DNA of 64,000 bases from assembly GCA_037953745.1 (NCBI GenBank), contig JBAKBP010007440.1:1-64000 (forward strand), in the 5' to 3' direction. The DNA comes from Lithodes maja. Its lineage: Eukaryota; Arthropoda; Malacostraca; Decapoda; Lithodidae. Positions 45,096-56,657 of this stretch are shown one piece after another (positions within the stretch are counted from its first letter, which is position 1; each line of letters begins with the position of its first letter). The notes under the pieces were generated by a model. The model worked only from the letters and a program-made list of their open reading frames with translations. It was not told the DNA's origin and made no database searches. The position numbers and the translations under genes are program-made.

Positions 45096-46730
45096 CCGAG
45101 TCCCCTGTGGTCACTAAAGGCATCACGGACAGGGAATAAGCCTTCCGGATCCTTCTGCACTGGCAGTGTATTTACCTCGGAAGAAATGCCTCTAACAAAC
45201 TCCGATGTCCTCTTGAACACTCCAATGCCGTGAGCAAAAGACACGGCTGCCGGAGGAGGTCGACTAGGGCACTCATTTGCCTTATGACCCTCCTGGTGGC
45301 AACTAAAACACATAAATTTTGGTTTCGGCTTATACTGTGATGTAAAAGGCCCCTGACTTTTCACATACGGTGTGGTGTAAGGTTTGGATTCAGTTTTAGT
45401 TTCATGGCTCTTCTGTTTAAATGTGTCATTGTTCCGGGGAGGGGGAGGATAACGGTCCTTAGCACTTACATCGTACTTCTGTGAGGACCCGCAACCCCGA
45501 ATCAACGACAGCCGTCGATCAGCCATTTCTGCTGCTTCGACTAGAGTTCTTGGGTTTTTCTCCTTTAAGTTCAAAGTTAGATCACCGCCCGTGCTCTTAA
45601 AGAACTGCTCCAACATCATCAACTGCTTAACTCCATCAAACGTTGTTACCTTCTCAGATCGGAGCCAGTTCCCCATAGCATTGGACAAGTCCCGGGCGTG
45701 TTCCAAAAAGGTGCTATCTCTTCCCTTAGTTACACCCCGGAACTTCAAACGGTACGTTTCTGGTTGCAGTTCGTAAGCCCTCAGGACAGCCTCCTTGAGA
45801 TCCTCATACACAATACATGACTCCAAAGGTAACGCATCGTAGGCTTTAAGACCCTTGCCTATTAATCTAGAGGATACAAGTGCTGCCCATTTATTCTCTG
45901 GCCACTGGTGTTCCTGGCACTTCTTCTCAAAGCGTGTGAAAAATTCTGTTACACCACTCTCATCAAACACCGGAACCAGTTTCAATAAGTGCGAGAGAGA
46001 CTGCTCATGAACACGGTTACCAGCCCCAAGTCGCTGTCCCGTTGCCTCTACTCGCGACTTCTCTACGTCCATGTCGGCACAGTACCTAGTCGACTCTAAG
46101 TCAGCTTGGATTTTTGCTAGCTCTATGTGCTGCTGACTGATAGTTTTTCTCTCATCTATCTTGGCTAATTCTAATTGCTGGTAAACCTCACATGCCCTTT
46201 GTTGCTGCTGAAGCTCACATGACCTGATAGCCTTTCTCTCTTCGATCTTAGCTAATTCGAGCTGAAGCAATAATTCTGGAGATAACCCTGAAGGAGGTGA
46301 AGGTGCTACAATGTTTGAAATTACCGGTGGTCCCCCCAGGGGCAACCCACCCTGCCAGTCACCACCCACCTGTGGAAGCGTACCCGGGGTCGGCAAACTA
46401 CTGGGATGGCTGGGAGTCGAGTGTAGGGGAAGCATGGCCGAAGGGCTCTGAGCACTCAACCCATCTCGCTCACCAGTCACCCTGCCCAGTACACACGTTA
46501 TCAAGTTATCCCTGGTCATGCTGCTAGTAACCGCATGACCGATAGCTGTGGCCAGGCATTGAAGACCGTACCGCTCCATACCCTCCAACCGCTCGGCAAT
46601 AACAGGCCATTGCAAAAATATCCTAGCATCCTCCACAGTTCACCTGATTAACCATATCATCATACTGCTGTTCCTCAGTTTCGACATTACGTACTGTGTC
46701 TCCATTCTCCTCTGATCCGGTATAAGACAT
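45059..46730 (-). pseudogene. Gypsy-B gag
   Basis: The start codon is at 46730 on the minus strand. A two-base deletion near 46635 breaks the frame at VNCGG (Gypsy-D reads VNCEEDARIF). From 46636 the frame holds the N-terminal region, a coiled coil (LAKIEERKAIRSCELQQQQR), the capsid-like block (VTEFFTRFEKKCQEHQW) and one CCHC knuckle (CFSCHQEGHKANEC). It ends at a run of nine G (element sense) where Gypsy-D has seven, which separates gag from protease. Confidence 0.85.
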
Positions 46731-46947
46731 GATGCTCACACAAATTTCTCACCACAATATTCCGAAAAGAAGCACCCCAAACTCTTATACCTCGATATAC
46801 ACACAACAATTCTCGGAAATACTCAAGGGCTATACTATGTTGCAAAAAAAAAATTATTCTTGCTGATCCCCGCAAAATATTCCCCAAAACAACAAATGTT
46901 CCCTGCTTATAAATGTAGGTTCACCAAATCATGGCGAGGTCGCCATT

Positions 46948-48744
46948 TGTTACGACTGGGGTTTAAATATATCAGGGCTCATATTCATTGGACTAGTAAT
47001 GGCATAAATGCTACAACGGAAAGCGCTAGATCCAACCTCTGATGTATATTCCCAGTGAACAAAGAACACAAATACTCTACAGAGTTCTATATGCAATAAT
47101 AGGCTATCAAACTCTCAATAAATGTGCATCTACTCTAGGCTTAATGTTATGTGAAAACAGCCTATTACTACCTATAACCGAAGGTGCTTGGTTATGGTAT
47201 GCAAAGTAAGGTGGTAAGAGAAGTTACAGCTTACGTTACTTTAATCAATAAATGTCAGGCACTCCTGCATGAAAGAAAGTGCACTAAAGTCCTTCAACAC
47301 TAACAAGGAATCTTCTTTAAATGTTAGATGCTATAAAAATGCTCGTATCGGAAATGGAACCCAAAAAAGGCAGGCAGCGGAACAATGCTCGTGCAGGCTA
47401 TGCACACAAAAAGGCAGAATATATAATGCCGTCGGAGCCAAGAATATCCTAAACACTACAACAATAATAATCGCCACGACAATGCAGTATTCCTATCAAC
47501 AAAAAGAGCCTAAGTCGTTTGTGTCTCCATACATCAAACTAGGCTGCGAAATGCTTGTGTAATCATAAATGGGTATGCATAAAAAAGAGTAATTAGGTTA
47601 ATATACTTAATGTCTACTATGATTGATAAAGTCTAGCTAGAGTCAATGATACGAGATACTGGTGCGCATGGCATGCCGCATAGCCTAGTGCAAATCTCAA
47701 GTCTGTGCGTCAAATATTACGTTATAGGGAAGGGTAGCTCTCTTGAGAAACCTTAATACCGAAGTATTAAGCGTTCTCCTGGCGTACCTCAAAGACAAAC
47801 AACGAGCTTAGAACAGTGCAGAATGGTATAGGCAAAAAGCCCTCATTCGTGCATGCTCTACTCTCAATGGCACACAGACTAGAATTTACTCAATCAACTC
47901 CAGTTCTCAGGTATGTCGTGCAGCTTTTAACTAAAGCCAGCAATCATAGGAAACAATACCTTATAATATCAGACTCCTAGTCTAGCATTATCTAATCCAG
48001 CAGAACACTAATAATTATAGGATGCGGTACTTAAACAATATAAATGCCAACCAATGCTTCGTGATCCACTTATCTTAACAACTAACATACATGGGTTATA
48101 TCAGACCTTAACACACAATACAACTGGCCAGTATGAAGCTGATTTTGCAGAGTTAACCAGAGGGGGTATAATATTAATAAAAGGTGGTGAAAGATATGAA
48201 AAAAGAGAGAGGTAGGCAGAGGAAAAGATTCTCAGGTGCGGAGCGGGGGACAGGTAGCAAGGGATTAAGATGGATGCGTTCTAGAAACCAGATCTGAGGG
48301 AGAGAGTGGCGAGGAACTGTATATATACTCGCACTAGCTCGAGCCGTGTGGGAAAAAAGCGGTTACAAGTCCTCTAGCCACTAGCAAGGGAGCTAGCAGC
48401 ATGGTAAGGACCTCTCTCAACCAACCCCCACGAGGCAGCCAGCCGTGACGTCATCGAGTTGGGCAAAAACACTGCGTGCCCCCCTCTCACTCTGTTCTAC
48501 TCTCTCTCTCTCCCAGATCCCATCATTACTAGTTAATGATAAAACATATACTTTACAATTAAATATATAAAGCCTTGACATGGGTGAAAACAAAGAGCCT
48601 TTCTGGACTGCCCATGACACGAGCTTTCATATGAAATAAAGCACACTCTAATACATAAACTGTAGCCCCATCCACTGCCCTGGCGATCCTAGCGAGTCAC
48701 TGTAGGACAAGCCATGCGGTTCTAACGGAGTGGTTAACGTCACA
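46948..48744 (-). repeat. Gypsy-B 5' LTR
   Basis: On the element strand it begins TGTGACGTTAACCACTCCG at 48744 and ends CGTAACA at 46948, followed by AATGGCGACCTCGCC (primer-binding-like site). It should carry promoter and polyadenylation signals; a TATATATAC stretch near 48317-48329 is a candidate TATA region. Confidence 0.9.
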
Positions 48745-49503
48745 GTACATAAATTTTCCCAGGTGATCGACTATTGCCAGGAGCACAATGGAGTGGTAGT
48801 GCTTGTAATTGTAGTACAAGGATCCGCAGTTGCTTGGAGGCTGTATGGCAATGTGCTTCCCATCAATTGCCCCAATGGTGTGTCCGAAGTTCCACCTATC
48901 CTTGAAGCCCTTGGCGACTTCCTTCCAACCTTCAGGTGTTGATGGGCACACTATTTGCTCCTCCATGTATTCCTGTATGATTGCCTCACACGTCTCCTGC
49001 ACTGCCAGTGATATCGTGTTGGCACCTACACGGAAGTTCAGTGCCATGCTCTTATAGGCCTCGCCAGTGGCCAAAAAGCGTAGTGTCATGGCAACTCGCA
49101 GTCCGGGCTCCAGGGGCTTCTTCCAGTTGGTCTCGTCCTTCTTGATCCTGGGTGTGACACGTTCGACAATCATATTAAACAGCTCCTCGTTCATACGCAG
49201 AAAGTATTTATAGGTAACCATGTCAGTTTCCTGGAGTTTCTTCAGCAACTGGTGGTAGTGTCTGTGTGTCTCTCGCTGTGCCACCCATGGCTTGACGCTG
49301 CAGCTTCGGGGTTTCCTTGGTCGTCGTGGCCGTCGAGGTTGAGCACGTTGGGGTTCACGTTCTTTGTCCCTGATGGCGCGGGCAGTAATCTGATATCTGA
49401 GGTTGGCATTAACTATCTCCTGCCTTAAGATTGCCAACTCCAATGCCTCGTCATCCATCTCTTCTGGTCGTGATGGGTCTGGGAGGTTGCTTTCCTGTGA
49501 CAT
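48745..49503 (-). pseudogene. Harbinger transposase, N-terminal part (HARBI1-like)
   Basis: The ATG at 49503 (minus) gives MSQESNLPDPSRPEEMDDE, a basic Arg/Pro-rich region (RRPRRPRKPRS), a helical domain (TYKYFLRMNEELFNMIVE, LRFLATGEAYKSMALNF) and the catalytic start GAIDGKHIAIQPPSNC with the first Asp. The match ends after DHLGKFMYCDV, where Gypsy-B enters; further codons are LTR. The C-terminal part is at 40364-40853. Without the insert the two parts would make a transposase of typical HARBI1 length, roughly 400 residues. Confidence 0.85.
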
Positions 49504-49943
49504 GTTGCTGTGTTGGGTGCACTGTACAAATGAAGTTTGTGTGAGCACACCCTCACTTTATATAGTGGGGTGATGCATAACCTCATAATCGTGTCATAAT
49601 CGACTTATTCTAGTCACGTTCGACTTACATTCTGGTTTCATTCCGGTTGGGTTCCTGACTTCAGGTGGGGTTCGGTTTTCATTCGGTTTTAAGTCGGGTT
49701 ACTTCGGGTGTGATTCGGTTTTAACTCGGGTTGGTATCGCTACTCGGGTCACCGTCGATTAGCTTTCGACTCATGGTCGATTCAATTCCGTTCAACTTCT
49801 GGTTAGTTTCGAGTAATATACAGGATAACATCGACTCGTATTCGAGACGCATTCGAGTCCCTCGGGTAGCATTCGAATTGCTTTCTAGTCATAGTCGGGG
49901 TACGAGTCTCATTCGGGGACTTCGGGTGAATTCGGGTGAAAAG
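49504..49943. repeat. Harbinger right subterminal motif array and 5' flank
   Basis: From about 49570 to 49943 the sequence is packed with TTCGGGT, TCGAGT, TTCGACT and GTCGGGT motifs, like the left array. The short part 49504-49570 should hold the transposase promoter; TATATAG at about 49559-49565 is a plausible TATA box about 55 bases upstream of the start codon. Confidence 0.6.
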
Positions 49944-50006
49944 TGCAAGTCATTGCCTTCGGGTTACTGTCGGGTCACGGTCGACCTCTGTATGACGCGG
50001 CCTTAA

Positions 50007-50690
50007 GTATGAGTCTGCAAGGTATTGTGCCGATGTTGACCTAGAGAAAACTTGTGTAGAGGTGACGAGGAACCGGGTCGTCCAGGGGAGTCGACCCCAT
50101 GACCAGTCCCTGTCGCATCTACTAAAGTTGGTTCCAGTGTTTGATGAGTTAGGAGTTACAGAATTCTTTCTTCGTTTTGAGAAAAAGTGCCGGGAGCACC
50201 AATGGCCCGAGGAGAAGTGGGCAGCCCTTGTCTCTTCACGATTGACGGGGAAAGCACTCAAGGCGTACGATGCTTTACCCCTAGAGTCTTGTGTTGAATA
50301 TGAGGCGTTGAAAGAGGCTGTCCTGAGGGCGTATGAGCTACAGCCATAGACCTATAGGCTGAAGTATAGGGCTGTTCCTAAAAGAAAGGAGAGTACTTTC
50401 CAGGAACACGCTAGAGAGCTGTCAGATGCATTTGAAAATTGGTTGAGGTCGGAGAAGGCAACTACTTTTGATGCAGTGAAGCAATTAGTGTTGTTAGAAC
50501 AATTTTTAAAATGTACTGGCAGTGACTTGACTCTTAACCTGAAAGAAAAGCAACCAAAAACTCTGCAGGAGGCGGCTGAGCTGGCTGACCTCAGGTTGTC
50601 ATTGATTCGTGGGTGCGGGTCTGCACAGAGAGCTGAGGCAGGTAACAAGGGGCGTACCACTCCACCCCACCGAATTAATGACACAACTAA
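50007..50690 (+). pseudogene. Gypsy-C gag, middle part
   Basis: Continues the gag from 39708 in frame, as YESARYCADVDLEK, then HDQSLSHLLKLVPVFDEL, VTEFFLRFEKKCREHQW and KGRTTPPHRINDTTN, with a TAG at 50347-50349 inside (AYELQP, stop, then YRLKYRAV). It is bounded on the left by the Harbinger TAA duplication and on the right by the CTAA duplication of Gypsy-D. The next part is at 58448. Confidence 0.85.
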
Positions 50691-52473
50691 TGTGACGTTG
50701 ACCACTCCGTTAGAACCGCATGGCTTGTCCTACAGTGACTCGCTAGGATCGCCAGGGCAGTGGATGGGGCTACAGTTTATGTATTAGAGTGTGCTTTATT
50801 TCATATGAAAGCTCGTGTCATGGGCAGTCCAGAAAGGCTCTTTGTTTTCGCCCATGTCAAGGCTTTATATATTTAATTGTAAAGTATATGTTTTGTCATT
50901 AACTAGTAATGATAGGATCTGGGAGAGAGAGAGGGAGTAGAACAGAGTGAGAGGGGGCGCGCAGTGTTTTTTGTCCCGCTCGATGACGTCACGGCTGGCT
51001 GCCTCGCGGGGGTCGGTGGAGGGAGGTCCTTACCATGCTGTGAGCTCTTGTTAGTGGCCAGATCACTTGTAACCGTTTTTTTCCCACGCGGCTCGAGCTA
51101 GTGCGAGTACTGGTTCCTCGCCCCACTCTCCCTCAGATCTGGTTTCTAGAACACACTCATCTTTTTTCCCTTGCTATCTGTCCCCACTCCGTTCCTGAGA
51201 ATCTTTTCCTCTGCCTATCTCTCTCATTCTCCATATCTTTCACCACCTCTTTATTAACAGTATATCCCCTCTGGTTAACTCTGCAAAATCAGCTTCATGC
51301 TAGCCAGTTGTATTGTGTGTTAAGGTCTGATATAACCTGTGTATGTTAGTTGTTAAGATAAGTGGATCACGAAGCATTGGTTGGCTTTCATATTGCCGCT
51401 TCCTATAATTATTAGTGTTCTGCTGGATTAGATAATGCTAGACTGGGAGTCTGATATAATAGGTATTGTTTCCTATGAGTGCTGGCTTTAGTTAAAAGCG
51501 GCACGACATACCTGAGAACTGGAGTTGATTGAGTAAATTCTAGTCTGTGTGCCATTGAGAGTAGAGCATGCACGAATGAGGGCTTTTTGCCTATACCATT
51601 CTGCACTGTTCTAGTCTCGATTGTTTGTCTTTGAGGTACGCCAGGAGAACGCTTAATACTTCGGTATTAAGGTTTCTCAAGAGAGCTACCCTTCATTATA
51701 ACGTAATATTTGACGCACAGACTTGAGATTTGCACTAGGCTATGCAGCATGCCATGCGCACAAGTATCTCGTATCATTGACTCTAGCTAGACTTTATCAG
51801 TCACAGTAAACATTAAGTGTATTAACCTAATTACTCTTTTTATGCATACCCATTTATGATTACACAAGCATTTCGCAGCCTAGTTTGATGTATTGAGACA
51901 CAAACGACTTAGGCTCTTTTTGTTGATAGGAATACTGCATTGTGGCGATTATTATTAGTGTTGTAGTGTTTAGGATATTCTTGGCTCCGACGGCATTATA
52001 TATTCTGCCTTTTTGTGTGCATAGCCTGCACGAGCATTGTTCCACTGCCTGCCTTTTTGGGTTCCATTTCCGATACGAGCATCTTTATAACATCTAACAT
52101 TTAAAGAAGATTCCTTGTTAGTGTTGAAGGACTTTAGTGCACTTTCTTTCATGCAGGAGTGCCTGACATTTATTGATTAAAGTAACGTAAGCTGTAACTT
52201 CTCTTACCACCTTACTTTGCATACCATAACCAAGCACCTTCGGTTATAGGTAGTAATAGGCTGTTTTCACATAACATTAAGCCTAGAGTAGACGCACATT
52301 TATTGAGAGTTTGATAGCCTATTATTGCATATAGAACTCTGTAGAGTATTTGTGTTCTTTGTTCACTGGGAATATACTTCAGAGGTTGGAGCTAGCGCTT
52401 TCCGTTGTAACATTTATGCCATTACTAGTCCAATGAATAAGAGCCCTGATATATTTGAACCCCAGTCGTAACA
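50691..52473 (+). repeat. Gypsy-D 5' LTR
   Basis: TG...CA ends and 1,783 bp. It contains a GA-rich tract at about 50922-50940, CGATGACGTCACGGC near 50983, which resembles a CRE-type promoter site (TGACGTCA), and ATTTAAAGAAGATTCC near the right end. TGGCGACC follows at 52476. Confidence 0.9.
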
Positions 52474-52690
52474 AATGGCGACCTTACCTAGGATTTGGTG
52501 AACCTACATTTATTAGCAGGGAACATTTGTTGTTTTAGAGAATATTTTGCGGGGATCAGCAAGAATAATTTTTTTTCGCAACATAGTATAGCCCTTGAGT
52601 ATTTCCGAGAATTTGTGTGTGTATATTGAGGTATAAGAGTTTGGGGTACTTCTTTTCTGAATATTGTGGTGAGAAATTTTTGTGAGCATC

Positions 52691-53107
52691 ATGTCTTATA
52701 CCGGGTCAGAGGAGAATGGAGACACAGTACGTAATGTCGAAACTGAGGAACAGCAGCATGATGAAAGGGTTAATCGGGTGAACTGTGAGGAGGATGCTAG
52801 GATATTTTTGCAATGGCCTGTTACTGCCGAGCGGTTGGTGGGTATGGATCGGTACGGTCTTCAATGCCTGGCCACAGCTATCGGTCATGCGGTTACTAGC
52901 AGCATGACCAAGGATAACTTGATAACGTGTGTACTGGGCAGGATGACTGGTGAGCGAGATGGGTTGAGTGCTCAGAGGCCTTCGGCCATGCTTCCCCTAC
53001 ACTCGACTCCCAGCCATCCCAGTAGTTTGCCGACCCCGGGTACGCTTCCGCAGTTGGGTGGTGACTGGCAGGGTGGGTTGCCCCTGGGGGGACCACCGGT
53101 AATTTAA
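52691..53107 (+). pseudogene. Gypsy-D gag, N-terminal part
   Basis: The ATG at 52691 starts MSYTGSEENGDTVRN, then VNCEEDARIFLQWPV, MDRYGLQCLATAIG and DNLITCVLGRMTGE, the region shared by all the gags here. It ends at a TAA (53105-53107) after GGPPVI where Gypsy-B reads Ser (TCA), one base change, and continues in frame. Confidence 0.85.
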
Positions 53108-55690
53108 AACATTGTAGCACCTTCACCTCCTCAAGGGTTAACTCCAGAATTATTGCTTCAGCTCGAATTAGCTAAGATCCAGCAGCAAATAGAATTAGCC
53201 AAGATAGAAGAGAGAAAAACTATCAGTCATGAGCACATAGAGCTAGCAAAAATCCAAGCTGAGTCGACTAGGTACTGTGCCGACATGGATGTAGAGAAGT
53301 CGCGAGTAGAGACAACGGGACAGCGACTTGGGGCTGGTAACCGTGTTCATGAGCAGTCTCTCTCGCACTTATTGAAACTGGTTCCGGTGTTTGACGAGAG
53401 TGGTGTAACAGAATTTTTCACACGCTTTGAGAAGAAGTGCCAGGAACACCAGTGGCCAGAGAATAAATGGGCAGCACTTGTATCCTCTAGATTAATAGGC
53501 AAGGGTCTTAAAGCCTACGATGCGTTACCTTTGGAGTTATGTATTGTGTACGAGGATCTCAAGGAGGCTGTCCTGAGGGTTTATGAATTGCAACCAGAAA
53601 CGTACCGTTTGAAGTTCCGGGGTGTAACTAAGGGAAGAGATAGCACCTTTTTGGAACACGCCCGGGACTTGTCCGATGCTATGGGAAACTGGCTCCGATC
53701 TGAGAAGGTCACAACATTTGATGAAATTAAGCAGTTAATGATGTTGGAGCAGTTCTTTAAGAGCACGGGCGGTGATCTAACTTTGAACTTCAAGGAGAAA
53801 AACCCAAGAACTCTAGTCGAAGCAGCAGAAATGGCTGATCGACGGCTGTCGTTGATTCGGGGTTGCGGGTCCTCACAGAAGTACGATGCAAGTGCTAGGG
53901 ACCGTTATCCTCCCCCTCCCTGTAGCAACGACACATTTAAACAAAAGAGCAATGAAACTAAAACTGAATTCAAACCTAACACCACGCCGTATAAGAAAAG
54001 TCAGGGGCCTGTTACATCACAGTATAAGCCGAAACCGAAATTTATGTGTTTTAAGTGCCACAAGGAGGGTCATAAAGCAAATGAGTGCCCTAGTCGACCT
54101 CCTCCGGCAGCCGTGTCTTTTGCTCACGGCATTAGAGTGTTCAAGAGGACATTGGAGTTTGTTAGAGACATTTCTTCCGAGGTAAATACACTGCCAGCGC
54201 AGAAGGATCCGGAAGGCTTATTCCCTGTCCGTGATGCCTTTAGTGACCACAGGGGACTCGGTTGTGTGGAGTGGGGGGGTAGAAGACATGAGGTGAGAAT
54301 TTTGCGTGACACTGGGGCATCGCAAACACTGTTGAGAAATTTCACTGGTAAACCTGTCAATACGGCGCGGGTGGTTGTGGTTCAGGGGGTTAATGCAACA
54401 AGGTCATACCCGCTTGTAAGAATGAAGGTGGAAGTTGATGGTGTGACTCGGGACCTGGATGTAGGGATTGTGGAGAAGTTACCTGTTGGGGGTGTCGACC
54501 TCCTTCTCGGCAACGACTTTGCGGGACCTACTTCTGAGGCTCCACCCTTGGTCGTTGCCGAGAAGCCGGCCGACGTGAGTAGGGAGGAGCAGGAGTGGGT
54601 TGAGAAGTGTCCGGTGCAGCCTATGGCGTGTGTTGTCACCGGAGATCCTGCATCCAGGGAGTTACATTCTGGTCAACAATCTTTCGATCAGCGGAGGAAG
54701 GGTACCGAGAAGGGGTTGAAAGTTGATGCGGTTGAGAGTTTAGTATCAGCGGACATTCTCGGGGACTCAGTATTAGGACCAAATATAGAGTCTGAAGAAG
54801 ACCCAGTAACTGTTGTGGAAAAAGCAGAGGATGGGCTTAAAAAGACGATGAGACAGCAACGGTACGCAGAGAGAGAGCAACGGGAGGCCAAACTTAATGT
54901 AGGAGGGGGGCATGAGTTGTTTCGCAAACACTTGGATAGGCTTGCTCCTTCGGACATTCGTAAGTTGAAATTGGAAGACCCGGAGGTTCTTGAATGTGGT
55001 ACCGGTGCTGTCGAGTTGAAGGAGGACAGTGTTGCACAGTCGGGAGGTGTGGCAACAAGGTACCCTGACGCGTACCCTATGAGAAATGGGTCGGCGAAGA
55101 CGGTGGTCCGAAGCTTGCTAGTGTATTTTTCCCGGTATGGTTACCCGCAGGTTTTGTTTGCTGTGTGGGAGGTACCTGGGGAGAGTTTGGGATTCGGCCC
55201 TGATGAGCTCGTCTTTGGACACCGTGTCAGAGGGCCTCTCCATATGGTTGAAGTAGTATGGGAGGGTGCAGAAAAACCTTGTTCTATGCTCAAGTGTGTC
55301 CTCAACAGTCGAGAACGGATGTTGCACAGTCTGGAGTTGGCTGGCCGTAATTTGACTAGCTCTCAGGCCCTCAGGAAGGACAGGTACGACCTCAAGGTTG
55401 AACTCAGGGAGTTTCACGTGGGTCAGGAGGTGTTGATGCTACTGCCCCTTGTAGGTCACCCCTTATCCGCGAAGTACACTGATCCTTATAGGGTGGTGGA
55501 GGAGCTATCGGACCTGGTTTACTTGGTAGCCACTCCAGACAGACGGAAGCGCAATCAGTTATGTCATGTTAATCCCATGAAGGAGTATGGGAGGCACCCC
55601 CCTGAGCCTCTCACTGTGCCTGTGATGACGTTTAGCAGTCAAGGTGGAGAAGGAGAACGGGACAGTCAAGCTCAGGTGGAGGATAACTAG
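53108..55690 (+). pseudogene. Gypsy-D gag C-terminus, protease and integrase fragment
   Basis: Downstream of the gag stop the frame is open for 861 codons. It has a coiled coil (IQQQIELAKIEERKTISHE), a capsid-like block (VTEFFTRFEKKCQEHQWP), a CCHC knuckle (CFKCHKEGHKANEC), protease (RDTGASQTLLRNF, LLGNDFAGP) and a link. The junction AQSGGVATRYPDAYP is the one found in Gypsy-B, missing the integrase zinc finger and first Asp. A second gap removes everything between RYGYPQ and VLFAVWEVPG, including the other Asp and the Glu. The integrase tail ends in VEDN followed by TAG (55688-55690) where Gypsy-B has Trp. Confidence 0.85.
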
Positions 55691-56182
55691 AAGGATAAGA
55701 AGTTCAAATGGGCGCCTGAGTGTGAGAAGGTGTTTGGAGAAGTAAAACACCTGTTGTGCACTCACCCGATCCTCAGGGCCCCTGACTTTAGCCTACCTTT
55801 CCAACTAGCAACGGAGGCTAGTGGTGTGGGGGCTGGTGCCGTCCTTGTGGAAAAGGACGATGATGGGCTGGAGCATCCTGTTAGTTTCTGCTCGGAGAAG
55901 TACAATTCGGCCCAGGGGAGCTGCTCTGTTGTCGAGGAGGAGCTGCTGGCGGTTGTACTTGCTCTGAGGCATTTCGAGGTCTGTGTTCCAGCCTATGGTC
56001 CGGTCGTTGTAGTTTACCCAGATCATCACCCTCTCAAGTTCTTGGACCAGTTTCACAATCGGAATATGAGGCTGACCAGGTGGTCACTAAGGTTATTGGT
56101 ATATAACCTGGACATACGCCATATTGCCGGTTGTGACAACGTGGTTGCAGATGGTCGTTCAAGGGTATATGATCCTGGGTAG
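55691..56182 (+). pseudogene. Gypsy-D RNase H
   Basis: Follows the TAG in frame with KKFKWAPECEKVF, HPILRAPDFSLPFQLATEAS (catalytic Asp replaced by Glu), GLEHPVSFCSEKYNSAQGS, YPDHHPLKFLDQFHNRN and IRHIAGCDNVVADGRSRV. RNase H would remove the RNA strand during cDNA synthesis. Loss of the first Asp is expected to abolish activity. There is no RT in front of it. Confidence 0.85.
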
Positions 56183-56657
56183 ATTGACACACGGGTAGCC
56201 TCCTGTTTTAGTTTGAATGGTATTTTGCGCTTGGTGCTTGTTGGCTCGCGGTTGTAGCCCAGCGTATTGGGTCGTAAAGCAGGAGTTGAGCGTTTGGTAT
56301 AGAAGAAAAAACTAGGCTTGCCCCTATAGTGCAGCCGAAATAAACAAATTAAAAACATAAAAATCAAATAAAAAAACTTTCTTTGATAGTTGAATTTTTT
56401 CAGTATGTTATAGCAGTAATTCTGAGTTGCACTCCTCTCAGAATGCTGGGCTAGAGAAGCTCGCTCTTGAGGAGCATAACTACATATAATTTAACCTATT
56501 GTGTTGGGAGGGTTATAATTTTGAGAAAAAATGTTTTGTTGAAGAACTGTGCCAGATATTTTACTTCCGCTGGGTGATGGGAAGTGGAGATATAGCATGG
56601 GGTCTAACCATCAGATTTTTGTGAGCCTTGGGGCCTCTGAGAAAATCTTGGGGGGGG
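56183..56657 (+). other. Gypsy-D 3' untranslated region and polypurine tract
   Basis: Non-coding, with AAACTTTCTTTGATAGTTG as in related copies. It ends in AAAATCTTGGGGGGG directly before the LTR, the expected plus-strand primer. Confidence 0.75.

Larger units (their letters stand above)
40854..48744 (-). mobile_element. Gypsy-B: young, non-autonomous gypsy element in the Harbinger transposase
   Basis: LTRs of 1,799 and 1,797 bp with TG...CA ends, flanked by the four-base duplication GTAC (40850-40853 and 48745-48748). Only a few single-base differences between the two LTRs were noticed, so the insertion is recent. It contains gag and protease, a partial integrase, and RNase H, but no RT. 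The gag has a two-base deletion and a lengthened G-run. It belongs to the same family as Gypsy-D. Confidence 0.95.
39709..50003 (-). mobile_element. PIF/Harbinger transposon (interrupted by Gypsy-B)
   Basis: Both ends carry a 60-bp terminal inverted repeat starting AGGCCGCGTCATACAGAGGT with two mismatches (39709-39768 and 49944-50003). They are flanked by TAA at 39706-39708 and 50004-50006, the three-base target expected for Harbinger. Without the 7.9-kb gypsy insert it is about 2.4 kb. It encodes a HARBI1-like transposase on the minus strand. I find no Myb/SANT-type partner protein, which autonomous PIF/Harbinger elements usually also encode, so this may be a derivative. Confidence 0.9.

Noticed and set aside
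39709..50003. Reading the whole 10.3 kb between the Harbinger ends as one large Harbinger or Maverick-type element
   Set aside because: 7.9 kb of it is a separate LTR element with its own GTAC target duplication. The remaining 2.4 kb is an ordinary Harbinger length.
55691..56657. Possible env-like third gene after pol in the gypsy elements
   Set aside because: After RNase H there is only a short non-coding region before the LTR in all copies. The 100-codon antisense frames there have no signal peptide or membrane segment worth reporting.
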